From: Streptomyces sp. Alt3
GTDB taxonomy: Bacteria > Actinomycetota > Actinomycetes > Streptomycetales > Streptomycetaceae
Assembly: GCF_030719215.1 (NCBI RefSeq)
Contig: NZ_CP120983.1
Coordinates: 7,626,001 to 7,690,000, forward strand
Direction: 5' to 3'
Length of the DNA stretch: 64,000 nt
Part shown: piece after piece, positions 15,756 through 23,333 of the stretch
Numbering within the stretch: position 1 is the first letter of the stretch
Layout: each line of letters opens with the position of its first letter
Notes under the pieces: generated by a model
Seen by the model: only the letters and a program-made list of their open reading frames with translations
Told to the model about the DNA's origin: nothing
Database searches by the model: none
Made by a program: the position numbers and the translations under genes

Positions 15756-17219
15756 TCATCGGCCGGGCCCGAACCAGCGGTTCAGTGCCATCGGCAGGTC
15801 GGCGTGGCTGCCGGGGGCGGTCCAGGCGACATGCCCGTCGGGGCGCAGCAGGGCGGCCGAGATCCCTGTCGTCGGGCCGCCGGACGGAGTGTCGCGGAGC
15901 GTCGCCGTGACCACGTCGACCCGGTCGGTCCACGGCCGCGCCCGCCTTCGGAGGGTGGCGTTGTCGGTGAGATCGAGGAGCACGCCCCGGGCCGGCCGCA
16001 GAAGTTCCCAGCTGGTCGTGCGCCTGTTCCCGTACTCCAGATCGAGCTGCGGCATGCGCGCCCCGAGCAGCGGGGCGGAGCCGCCTCCGACGTCGTACCG
16101 GATGTCCAGGCCGCTGACCTTGGCGGCCAGATGGCGCACGACCTCGGGCTGGTCGAGCAGCTCGCCGAGCACCTCCCGCAGCGGATTCACCTCGTCACCG
16201 CCCAGGATGAGCGTGCTCTGCGCCCGGGTGTTCACCAGCAGTCTGCGGCCGACCTCGTACCGCTCGTGGTGGTAGCTGTCGAGCAGCGCCTCGGAGTGCG
16301 TACCGCGGACCACGGCGGCGAGTTTCCAGCCCAGGTTCACCGAGTCCTGGATGCTGGTGTTCATGCCCTGCCCGCCGGCCGGAAGGTGGACGTGCGCGGC
16401 GTCACCGGCCAGCAGGACCCGGCCGCGCCGGTACTCGGTGACCTGGCGGGCGGCGTCGGTGAACGCGCTGATCCACACCGGCTCCGCCGTGGAGATGTCG
16501 ACGCCGGTGAGGCGCTTCCAGACGTCGGAGACCTCGGTGAAGTCGGGCGGCCCGGTCCGCTTCCGCGGCGGCGTCCCGCGTTCCCCGACGATGATCCGGT
16601 GGAGGCCGTCGGGGAACCGAGCCACCATCACCATGCCCCCGGCGGTCTGCCGGCCCGACATCCGAGGTTCCAGTTCGACTCCCCGGACATCGGCGAGGAA
16701 CAGCTCGGTGGTGGCCTCGGTGCCGGGGAAATCGAAGCCCGCGATCTTGCGGACCCGGCTGTGCCCGCCGTCGCAGCCGACCAGATACCGGGCCCGCAGC
16801 GCCCGGTCGGCCCCCCGGAGGGTGACGGACACGCCGTCGGCGTCCTCCGCGAAGCCGGTGAACTCCTGGCCGCGCCGGATGTCGGCTCCCAGCTCCCGGG
16901 CCCAGCTCTCCAGCACGGACTCGGTCGTCGACTGGGGGACGGTCCGCGCCGCCCCATGGGCGGAACCGAGCACGCCGAGATCGAGCGGCACGCCGCCGAA
17001 GTGTCCGTCCTCGCTGGTCCGGATCTCTCCGAAACGGGGCAGCAGGCCCCGCTGTTCGAACACCTCCATGGTGCGGATGGTGAACCCGATGCCGCGCGAC
17101 TCCCCGGAACGTTCGGGCAGCCGCTCCAGCACGATGACATCGATGCCCGCCAGGCGCAGTTCTCCGGCCAGCATGAGCCCGGCGGGCCCCGCACCGACGA
17201 CGATGACTGAAGCGTCCAT
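15756..17219 (-). CDS. FAD-dependent angucyclinone monooxygenase (PgaE/UrdE type)
   Basis: 487 residues. FAD motif VIVVGAGPAGLMLAGEL with GxGxxG at residues 9-14, DG motif RYLVGCDGGHSRVRK, GD motif VLLAGDAAHVHLPAGGQGMN, then a thioredoxin-like C-terminal domain ending DLPMALNRWFGPG. PgaE and related enzymes hydroxylate C-12 (and C-12b) of the first tetracyclic intermediate. ATG 17219 is supported by GGAG 7 nt upstream. It is 41 nt after the winged-helix gene and 58 nt before the cyclase gene, so it lies in the same operon. Confidence 0.93.
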   Translation of the reverse strand: MDASVIVVGAGPAGLMLAGELRLAGIDVIVLERLPERSGESRGIGFTIRTMEVFEQRGLLPRFGEIRTSEDGHFGGVPLDLGVLGSAHGAARTVPQSTTESVLESWARELGADIRRGQEFTGFAEDADGVSVTLRGADRALRARYLVGCDGGHSRVRKIAGFDFPGTEATTELFLADVRGVELEPRMSGRQTAGGMVMVARFPDGLHRIIVGERGTPPRKRTGPPDFTEVSDVWKRLTGVDISTAEPVWISAFTDAARQVTEYRRGRVLLAGDAAHVHLPAGGQGMNTSIQDSVNLGWKLAAVVRGTHSEALLDSYHHERYEVGRRLLVNTRAQSTLILGGDEVNPLREVLGELLDQPEVVRHLAAKVSGLDIRYDVGGGSAPLLGARMPQLDLEYGNRRTTSWELLRPARGVLLDLTDNATLRRRARPWTDRVDVVTATLRDTPSGGPTTGISAALLRPDGHVAWTAPGSHADLPMALNRWFGPGR

Positions 17220-17260
17220 AAGAATTCTCCACGGTGAGACGGCGTCAGCTTCGGCGGAAC

Positions 17261-17695
17261 CTACTGCTTCTCCTGCTTTTCGACATTGGCGGCGATCCGC
17301 GCCAGCACGTCGTTGGCCGCGAGGAACTCGGCCTCGGAGATACCGTCGAGTTGTTCGGCCGCGTGGGCATTGATCAGCGATTCGGCCCGGTCGTGCACCG
17401 CCGCGCCGGATTCGGTGAGAGTGATGGCCCCGTCGTTCTCGGTGACCCATCCGCAGGCCTTGAATTCGTCGACGACCGGCCGGTACGAGTCGGCGCGATC
17501 GGCGGCCAGGAACGGAGCGAATGCGTCGTCGATGCCGGCGACGGTGTCCACCTTGATACTGACGGCGTGCAGCACCTGCCACTTACGCCGGTTCAGATCG
17601 ACCACCGACAGTGCGCGGGCGGTGGATTCGTCGAACAACTGGTGAAGGTGAAGAAGCCAGTAACCGATGCGCTTCGTCGTGTTCTGCTGAAGCAT
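17261..17695 (-). CDS. Small MarR-like winged-helix protein at the head of the PKS operon
   Basis: 144 residues. Segments such as KRIGYWLLHLHQLFDESTARAL, LNRRKWQVLHAVS and ACGWVTENDGAITLTESGAAV have the pattern of MarR-family dimerisation helices plus a wing, but the recognition helix is poorly conserved, so DNA binding is likely, not proved. ATG 17695 is chosen for GGGGAGG 6 nt upstream; an upstream in-frame start at 17755 lacks a site. It is first in the minus-strand operon, so it may autoregulate the whole PKS transcript through the repeats at 17789-17826. Confidence 0.65.
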   Translation of the reverse strand: MLQQNTTKRIGYWLLHLHQLFDESTARALSVVDLNRRKWQVLHAVSIKVDTVAGIDDAFAPFLAADRADSYRPVVDEFKACGWVTENDGAITLTESGAAVHDRAESLINAHAAEQLDGISEAEFLAANDVLARIAANVEKQEKQ

Positions 17696-17788
17696 GAATT
17701 GCCTCCCCGATCTTGTGATTGCGCAGTCGATCGCCCGGCAGTCAGACTCTGACATCCTGGACCGACGCGAAACAAGGGGAGACGTGAC

Positions 17789-17826
17789 AACCTACGGTGC
17801 ACCCGCAGCATTGCGGAACCTACGGT
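17789..17826. promoter_or_regulatory. Direct repeats AACCTACGGT in the core operon promoter
   Basis: AACCTACGGT occurs at 17789-17798 and 17817-17826, 28 bp apart in the same orientation, between the LuxR terminator and the winged-helix start. The second copy lies within the 12-mer CGGAACCTACGG (17814-17825), whose reverse complement recurs at 19834-19845 in the other promoter region of the cluster. Probable activator or repressor sites. Confidence 0.55.
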
Positions 17827-17862
17827 CGAGCCACAGGTTTCCTGATTCCGCCGGCAAATGGA

Positions 17863-17895
17863 AACGCCGCTTACCCCGGTGGGGTGAGCGGCGTT
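17863..17895 (-). terminator. Intrinsic-type terminator downstream of the LuxR gene
   Basis: AACGCCGCT-TACCCC-GGT-GGGGTG-AGCGGCGTT is a near-perfect stem of about 15 bp with a 3-nt loop, about 60 nt after the LuxR-type gene stop. It has no clear U-run, as is common in Streptomyces. It should insulate the PKS operon promoter from LuxR-gene readthrough. Confidence 0.65.
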
Positions 17896-17954
17896 CGGAA
17901 CGGAATCGCCCGAGGTGGTCCGTAAAGGAATGGACCGAGCCCTCTGTGAAACGT

Positions 17955-19370
17955 CTATGAAACGCTGGTGTTCATCGCCGTGACCAGTTGCCGTCTGCCG
18001 GATATACCGAGTTTCCTGTAGACGCTCGACAGGTGGAACTCGACCGTGCGGACCGTCAGGAAGAGCGTTTCCGCTATCTGCCTGTTGCTGTATCCGGCGC
18101 GGGCGAGCTGGGCGATCCTGTCCTGTTGCCGGGTGAGCAGGCAGGCCTCGTCGCAGCTGCTCTGGAGCGCCAGGGCCGACCTGGCGCGCTCCGACCAGAA
18201 GGCATTGCGGCAATTGCGCGCGACCGCGTCGGCGGCCTCCAGCCGGACCCGTCCCCCCGGCACGTCCTTCCGCCGCAGGAGCAGCATGCCCAGGTCGTAG
18301 AGGGCGTGCGTCAACTCGGCCCGGGCACCGGCCACGTCGAGCAGTCTGACCGCCTCGTCGAGCAGCGGGACCGAGGTCTCGTCCCCGCGTGACACCGCCA
18401 CCGCGTGCAGGGCCGTTCCGATGCTCCGTGGTGAACCCCACCTCCTCGCCGCGATGAGCTCGTCCTCGGACAGCGCGAGCGCCAGGTCGTACCGGCGGGC
18501 CGGCAACGCGGCTAGCGTGGCCTTCGAACGCCAGGGAATGACCGCGGGGTTGGAGACATTGAGGGCCCTCAGAACCCGTCCGCAGTCCATGTAGTCGTCG
18601 ATGGCCCGCTGGAACTGGCCCATGCCCGTATGGAGGGCGCCACGTGCGGCCAGGATGTGCATGCGGTCCGGCTGGTCGACGTCGAGACGATCGGCCAGCC
18701 CGTTCTCGAGCAGTACCCCGTGAGCGTTCTCGAGCTCGCCGATCTGGACCAGAGCTTCCACCAGCCAGGCGACGGCGAGACAGGTCAGCGACCTCGTGAC
18801 CCGGCGGGCGAGGAGCGCTCCGAGCATGTTCGAAGCCCGGAACGCGTCACCGGACAGCAGACGGGTGCGGGCGAGCAGCAGTGTGAGGAGATCCCGATGA
18901 CGGTCCGAACGTGCCCAGAGCGGATCGCCGGCCAGCCGCTCGCACTGTGCGCGGGCGGAGGCCAGATCGCCGGTGTAGAGAAGTGTCAGAACCGCCAGCC
19001 AGGTGGAATGCGCCTCGGTACGCAGCGTGTCCGTGCCGAGGATCCAGTCCGTCTCCGTGGCCACCGTCGCACGATTCGTCCCGAGGTTCGCCAACTCGAT
19101 GTTTCGCAGTACCGCGCTCAGTTCGTCGGAGGGAGAGCGCTCACTCTTGTCGAGAAGGGTGAGCGCCGGTATATAGGTGGTGGCGGCTCGCCGTTTCGGG
19201 AGCGGCCCGTCGTCCTCCGGGAGCCGGGCAGGCCGGCGCGGCCGAGGCACCTTGGCGACGCGCACCGCCCCGGACCCCTGTCTTGTGCTCGGTTTCACGG
19301 AGTTGCGGGTCGCGAACTTGTTCTCGGGCGGAAGCAAGAGGATCTCCCTCACGTGGTAGAGCGCTCTCAT
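17955..19370 (-). CDS. LuxR-family transcriptional regulator with TPR-like region
   Basis: About 471 residues from ATG 19370. The C-terminus has a clear LuxR/GerE helix-turn-helix: QDRIAQLARAGYSNRQIAET followed by VRTVEFHLSSVYRKLGI. The long middle part (for example WLAVLTLLYTGDLASARAQC and LVEALVQIGELENAHGVLL) resembles the C-terminal helical repeats of LAL regulators, but no Walker A ATPase domain is present, so it looks like a short LAL derivative. The first about 60 residues are basic and unconserved and no ribosome site precedes ATG 19370, so the start is uncertain. It lies between the two arms of the polyketide cluster and is the best pathway-specific regulator candidate. Confidence 0.75.
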   Translation of the reverse strand: MRALYHVREILLLPPENKFATRNSVKPSTRQGSGAVRVAKVPRPRRPARLPEDDGPLPKRRAATTYIPALTLLDKSERSPSDELSAVLRNIELANLGTNRATVATETDWILGTDTLRTEAHSTWLAVLTLLYTGDLASARAQCERLAGDPLWARSDRHRDLLTLLLARTRLLSGDAFRASNMLGALLARRVTRSLTCLAVAWLVEALVQIGELENAHGVLLENGLADRLDVDQPDRMHILAARGALHTGMGQFQRAIDDYMDCGRVLRALNVSNPAVIPWRSKATLAALPARRYDLALALSEDELIAARRWGSPRSIGTALHAVAVSRGDETSVPLLDEAVRLLDVAGARAELTHALYDLGMLLLRRKDVPGGRVRLEAADAVARNCRNAFWSERARSALALQSSCDEACLLTRQQDRIAQLARAGYSNRQIAETLFLTVRTVEFHLSSVYRKLGISGRRQLVTAMNTSVS

Positions 19371-19956
19371 GCGGCGGCCGGCGCAATCGGCCGCTGTCGG
19401 CCGGCTGTCGGGTGACTGAAGCGTCTTTCTCGCGCATCCGGGAACCGGGGCGCCGGCCGTCCGAAGTGCGGCGTCGCGTACGGGCCGAGAGGGATACCGG
19501 ACGGAAACGAATGAGAAACATTGACCCGGCAGTGAAAGCGGGCAGTTGGCCGCGGCCGGACGGCGCTGTCCGGCGCAGCAGGAAAAACCGCACACGTTTT
19601 CGCGTCCACTGTAAAACAGGGCGGTGGCACAGACCAAGATCCACCTGGTGGCACAAGTGAGAGTGGCCGATTCGATCCTGTCATCGGCCGCGTCGCAAAG
19701 ACCGCGGGCCGGGCACGTCCTGCCTGATCAGTTCCTGCGTACGAACATGCTCGTGAGCCGGCCCGGGCCGCCCCGCACTGGCCAAATCTGCCGGATGCGG
19801 TAACACGGGCCCGTAGGCATTCTTACGGGTCACCCGTAGGTTCCGGGATCAACCCTTGTCGCATTCGGACGGTCCTGCCAGCATCGTGCTGCCGGTGAAG
19901 AGGATCTTCTGCCCCCGGCTCTCCCGGTGTTCTCATTCGAAGGGGCTGCGCGACCT
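19371..19956. other. Divergent regulatory region without genes
   Basis: 586 bp between the LuxR-type gene (minus) and the SnoaL-like gene (plus). Open frames here lack recognisable families or ribosome sites. It carries the CCCGTAGG/TACGGG repeats near 19810-19845 and presumably the promoters of both cluster arms. Confidence 0.6.
19810..19845. promoter_or_regulatory. CCCGTAGG repeats before the plus-strand arm
   Basis: CCCGTAGG is present at 19810-19817 and 19833-19840 (23 bp apart, same orientation) with TACGGG inverted at 19824-19829. The second copy extends to CCGTAGGTTCCG (19834-19845), identical to a 12-mer in the core operon promoter. It lies 110-150 bp upstream of the SnoaL-like gene. 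Probable site of a cluster regulator controlling both arms. Confidence 0.55.
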
Positions 19957-20448
19957 ATGCACGAGGAATCAGATCTCACCGCACAGCTCAAGGAACTCGC
20001 CGAACGGGTCGACCTGCTCGAGAGCGTGCGCGAGCTGAACGCCCTGCGGAACAGGCTGCCGCGCCTGATCAATGACAACGAGTGGGAGCGGGTCGGTGAG
20101 CTCTTCAGCACCGATGCCTACCTCGACTACGGGGATCTGGGCCGAGCCGACGGCAGGACCGCGATCAGTGAGTACTTCGCCGGCCTTCCCGCACGCATCG
20201 AGAAGGACGCCATGACCTCCGGCGTACTGGTCAAACAGTTCGTGCACGGGCATGAGGTGGAGATATCGGGGAGCCGGGCAACCGGGGTCTGCGACTTCGA
20301 GGAGCGGGTCGTCTTCAAGGAGCAGAGCTTCATGGTGGCCGGGAAGTTCCTGGACGAATACATCCGCGTGGACCGCCGCTGGCTGTTCGCCAGGATCGAG
20401 CTGAATCCGTTCTGGGTGATTCCCCATGGCAAGGGCTACGCCCAGTAG
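19957..20448 (+). CDS. SnoaL-like (NTF2-fold) protein
   Basis: 163 residues. After an N-terminal helix (LTAQLKELAERVDLLESVREL), the cone-shaped fold is recognisable from RLINDNEWERVGELFSTDAYLDYGD, a typical SnoaL_4 segment, followed by beta strands VTGVCDFEERVVF-like and RRWLFARIEL. Members act as cyclases, dehydratases, hydroxylases or isomerases, and are common in aromatic polyketide clusters. ATG 19957 is preferred; GTG 19927 lacks a ribosome site. It is first in the plus-strand arm, 18 nt before the next gene. Exact reaction unknown. Confidence 0.75.
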   Translation: MHEESDLTAQLKELAERVDLLESVRELNALRNRLPRLINDNEWERVGELFSTDAYLDYGDLGRADGRTAISEYFAGLPARIEKDAMTSGVLVKQFVHGHEVEISGSRATGVCDFEERVVFKEQSFMVAGKFLDEYIRVDRRWLFARIELNPFWVIPHGKGYAQ

Positions 20449-20466
20449 TACCCGAGGTGGAGACCT

Positions 20467-21339
20467 GTGACTGACGTCAATGACCGGCCTTTCCGGTTCG
20501 GTGTAGGCATCTTCTCACCCCGCAGCCGTAAGGAGTGGGTGGAGAAGGTGCGGCTGGCGGAGGAGCTCGGATACGACACCGTCTCCGTCTCCGACCACCT
20601 CTACATGCCCGCGCCGCTCCCTACGCTCGTTCTCGCTGCGGAGGCGACCGAGCGGGTGCGCCTCGGGACGCTGGTCCTCAATACGACCTTCTATCAGCCG
20701 GCCGTGCTGGCCCGTGACATCGAGACCATTCACCGGTACTCCGGAGGACGGGTCGAGGTCGGCCTCGGTGCCGGGTACGACCGGAAGCAGTTCGACGCGG
20801 CCGGCCTGCCGTGGACCGGTGCGGCCGAACGGGTGGCGCATCTCGAGGAGACGGTCCTGAAGCTGAAGGACAGCGGTGCGGACGCCGGGCGGGAGCCGGC
20901 ACCCCGGATCATGATCGCCGGCCGAGGTGACCGTGTTCTTCAGCTGGCGGCCCGTGAGGCGGACATCATCGCCTTCACCGGCACGGCGCGGGTGCGTGAC
21001 GGCGAAGGCCTGCGGCTCGGCAACCTCGCGGAGATCACGGACCGGGTCCGGCTGGTCCACGATCTGCTCGGCGAACGCGTCCAGGACGTCGAACTGAACA
21101 TTCCCATCCACCGGGTGCTGCTGCCCGGTACCGACACCGCGGCCGTCTCCGACGTATGGCAGAACACCCTCGACCTCGAGCCCGACGAGCTGTCCGAGCT
21201 GCCCTCCCTGCTGATGGGTACGCCCGAGGAATGCGCGGAACAGCTCAGGGCCCGGCGAAAGCGGTTCGGCATCACGTATTTCAGTGTGCTGGAGCCGGAG
21301 ATGATGGCCTTCTCCAAGGTCATCGAGGCGATGCGATGA
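20467..21339 (+). CDS. LLM-class F420-dependent-type oxidoreductase
   Basis: 290 residues with luciferase-like/F420 enzyme features: FRFGVGIFSPRSRKEWVEKV, LAEELGYDTVSVSDHL, GTLVLNTTFYQPAVLARDIE, GRVEVGLGAGYDRKQFDAAG and IMIAGRGDRVLQLAAREADI. The subfamily (about 290 aa) is largely F420-associated in actinobacteria. A hydride transfer to or from a quinone or enone of the polyketide is plausible. GTG 20467 has a GGAG site. It is the second luciferase-fold enzyme of the cluster. Cofactor (F420 or FMN) is inferred from family only. Confidence 0.8.
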   Translation: MTDVNDRPFRFGVGIFSPRSRKEWVEKVRLAEELGYDTVSVSDHLYMPAPLPTLVLAAEATERVRLGTLVLNTTFYQPAVLARDIETIHRYSGGRVEVGLGAGYDRKQFDAAGLPWTGAAERVAHLEETVLKLKDSGADAGREPAPRIMIAGRGDRVLQLAAREADIIAFTGTARVRDGEGLRLGNLAEITDRVRLVHDLLGERVQDVELNIPIHRVLLPGTDTAAVSDVWQNTLDLEPDELSELPSLLMGTPEECAEQLRARRKRFGITYFSVLEPEMMAFSKVIEAMR

Positions 21340-21391
21340 GCGCGTCTCACCAAGCGAACGGCAGACGGCGACGAATGGACCGAGGTGCTCC

Positions 21392-22189
21392 GTGGACTTG
21401 AGAATGACGGGCAGACGCGCCCTGGTGACCGGTTCGAGTTCCGGCATCGGAGCGGCTGTCGCGGACCTGCTGGCGGCCGAGGGAGCGGATGTCGTCGTTC
21501 ACGGCCGGGACCGTGAACGTACGGAGGCGATGGCACAGAAGGTGCGCGCACACGGACGACGGGTCGATGTCGCGATCGGAGACCTTTCGACCGACGCGGG
21601 CGCCGCCGACGTGGCCCGAGCGGTAGCGGCGGGCGGGGACGTCGACATCCTGGTCAACAACGCCGGCTCCACCGATCTGGTCCCCTGGGACATGGCGACC
21701 CCCGATCTGTGGGCGAAGTCGTACGAGGTCAATGTGATTTCGGCCGTGCGCATGATCAGGGAATTCGTTCCCGCCATGCGCCGACGGGGCTGGGGACGCG
21801 TGATCCAGATAGGCGGTGGACTGTCGATGCAGCCCATGGCCATGCAGCCCCAGTACTGTGCCGCTCTCGCGGCGCGGCACAACCTGGCCGTCTCGCTCGC
21901 GCGGGATCTCAAGGGAACCGGTGTGACCTCGAACGTGGTCTCTCCCGGGGCCATCATGGTGGAGTACGTCCGGGACTGGCTGCTCGAAGTGGCGCCCACC
22001 CGCGGCTGGGGAGACGAGTTGCCGGAGATCGAGTCGAAGGCGGCAGAGGAGTGGATCCCCAACGACATCGGCCGTTACGGCACTCCGGAGGAGGTCGCCG
22101 GGGCGGTGGCCTATCTCGCCGGCCCGCTCGCGGACTACATCAGCGGAACGGTGGTCCGCGTCGACGGTGGTCACGTGATCTCGCTCTGA
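21392..22189 (+). CDS. SDR-fold protein lacking catalytic Ser and Lys
   Basis: 265 residues. TGSSSGIG (cofactor loop) and NNAG are intact and the C-terminus YISGTVVRVDGGHVISL is typical. The usual IGSG...YxxxK reads VIQIGGGLSMQPMAM then QYCAALAARHN, so catalytic Ser is Gly and Lys is Leu, while Tyr is kept. The protein may bind cofactor and substrate but is unlikely to be an ordinary reductase. Start GTG 21392 is preceded by GAGG. It lies between the F420-type oxidoreductase (52 nt gap) and the methyltransferase-like gene. Confidence 0.75.
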   Translation: MDLRMTGRRALVTGSSSGIGAAVADLLAAEGADVVVHGRDRERTEAMAQKVRAHGRRVDVAIGDLSTDAGAADVARAVAAGGDVDILVNNAGSTDLVPWDMATPDLWAKSYEVNVISAVRMIREFVPAMRRRGWGRVIQIGGGLSMQPMAMQPQYCAALAARHNLAVSLARDLKGTGVTSNVVSPGAIMVEYVRDWLLEVAPTRGWGDELPEIESKAAEEWIPNDIGRYGTPEEVAGAVAYLAGPLADYISGTVVRVDGGHVISL

Positions 22190-22252
22190 CCGACTGTTCC
22201 GGAGTCCGATGTCGACCGTGCTGGTGGTCCGAGGCGAAGCGAGGTAGAAGAC

Positions 22253-23302
22253 ATGGGCAGTTCAGAGGATTTCCTGTTGCCCCGCCCGGCGTGGCGGGGA
22301 ACACGCGAGCTGGTGCTCCATCTGGCGGCCGTGAAATGGGCGATGGGGTCGATACGCGCGCTGGTGCAGCTTCGGATCCCCGACCGGCTGGCAGAGGGCG
22401 CGAGGACGGCCGACGAACTCGCCGCTTCGATCGACGCCGACCCCTCGCGCCTGTACCGCGTGTTACGCGCGGCGGCGACAGCGGGGGTGCTCCGCGAGGA
22501 CACCTCCGGGCGCTTCTCCCTGGCCCCCGCGGCCGACGGGCTTCGCGCCGATGGGGCGGACAGCATGCGGGACGTCTTCCTCTTCACGACCGACCCGATG
22601 ATGTGGCGTCCCTACGAGAACGTGCAGCACACGGTACTGACCGGGGAGTCGGCCTTCGCCAGCAGTTTCGGGAAGCCGTTCTACGAATACCTGCGTGACC
22701 ACCCCGAGAGTTCGGACGTCTTCGACCGGGCAATGGTGCAGAACGACAGTCCCGAGACCTTCGAGCTGTTCCGTGACGTCGATTTCTCGAAGTACCGGAA
22801 GATAGCCGACGTCGGCGGCGGACGCGGGAGTTTCCTCGCCGAGGTCCTGCGCCGGAATCCGGAGTGCCTCGGAGCGGTCTGCGATCACCCTCTGGCGCTG
22901 TCCGGGGCCGGAGAGGAGTTCGAGCGACGCGGGGTGTCCGACCGTGCCACCGCGATGGCGACCGACTTCTTCGAGAAGGTTCCGGAAGGGTTCGACGCCT
23001 ACATCATCAAGCGCTCTCTGCAGAACTGGGGCGACGAGGACGTCAGGCGCCTGCTCGCGAAGGTGCGGGAAGCCATGGGATCCGATCTCGAGGCCCGTCT
23101 GATGATCGTCAACCATGTCCTGGCCGAGCCCGGGACGCCCGACTTCGGGAAACTCTCCGACATCGAGATGATGACGGTGCTCGGCGGCGGACGTGAGCGG
23201 GAGCGGGACGAATGGAACCGGCTCGCGGCCGAGGCCGGCTTCCTGAGCGTCAGCGAGCCCAGCGCAGGACAGATGTCACTGCTGATGTTCCGGCCGAGCT
23301 GA
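22253..23302 (+). CDS. SAM-dependent O-methyltransferase family protein with a TTA codon
   Basis: 349 residues of the plant-type/DnrK-like family. An N-terminal winged-helix dimerisation domain (IPDRLAEGARTADELAASI, SRLYRVLRAAATAGVL) precedes a Rossmann SAM domain with motif I DVGGGRGSFLAEVLRR. The usual LHDWDDE motif reads LQNWGDE, so the catalytic His is Gln. Related RdmB and DnrK show that this family can methylate by proximity or even hydroxylate. Leu71 is encoded by TTA (22463-22465), a marker of bldA-dependent expression in Streptomyces. It probably modifies a hydroxyl or carboxyl of the polyketide. Confidence 0.8.
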   Translation: MGSSEDFLLPRPAWRGTRELVLHLAAVKWAMGSIRALVQLRIPDRLAEGARTADELAASIDADPSRLYRVLRAAATAGVLREDTSGRFSLAPAADGLRADGADSMRDVFLFTTDPMMWRPYENVQHTVLTGESAFASSFGKPFYEYLRDHPESSDVFDRAMVQNDSPETFELFRDVDFSKYRKIADVGGGRGSFLAEVLRRNPECLGAVCDHPLALSGAGEEFERRGVSDRATAMATDFFEKVPEGFDAYIIKRSLQNWGDEDVRRLLAKVREAMGSDLEARLMIVNHVLAEPGTPDFGKLSDIEMMTVLGGGRERERDEWNRLAAEAGFLSVSEPSAGQMSLLMFRPS

Positions 23303-23333
23303 CGCGCCGCCGGGCGACACGAAAGGGCTCATC

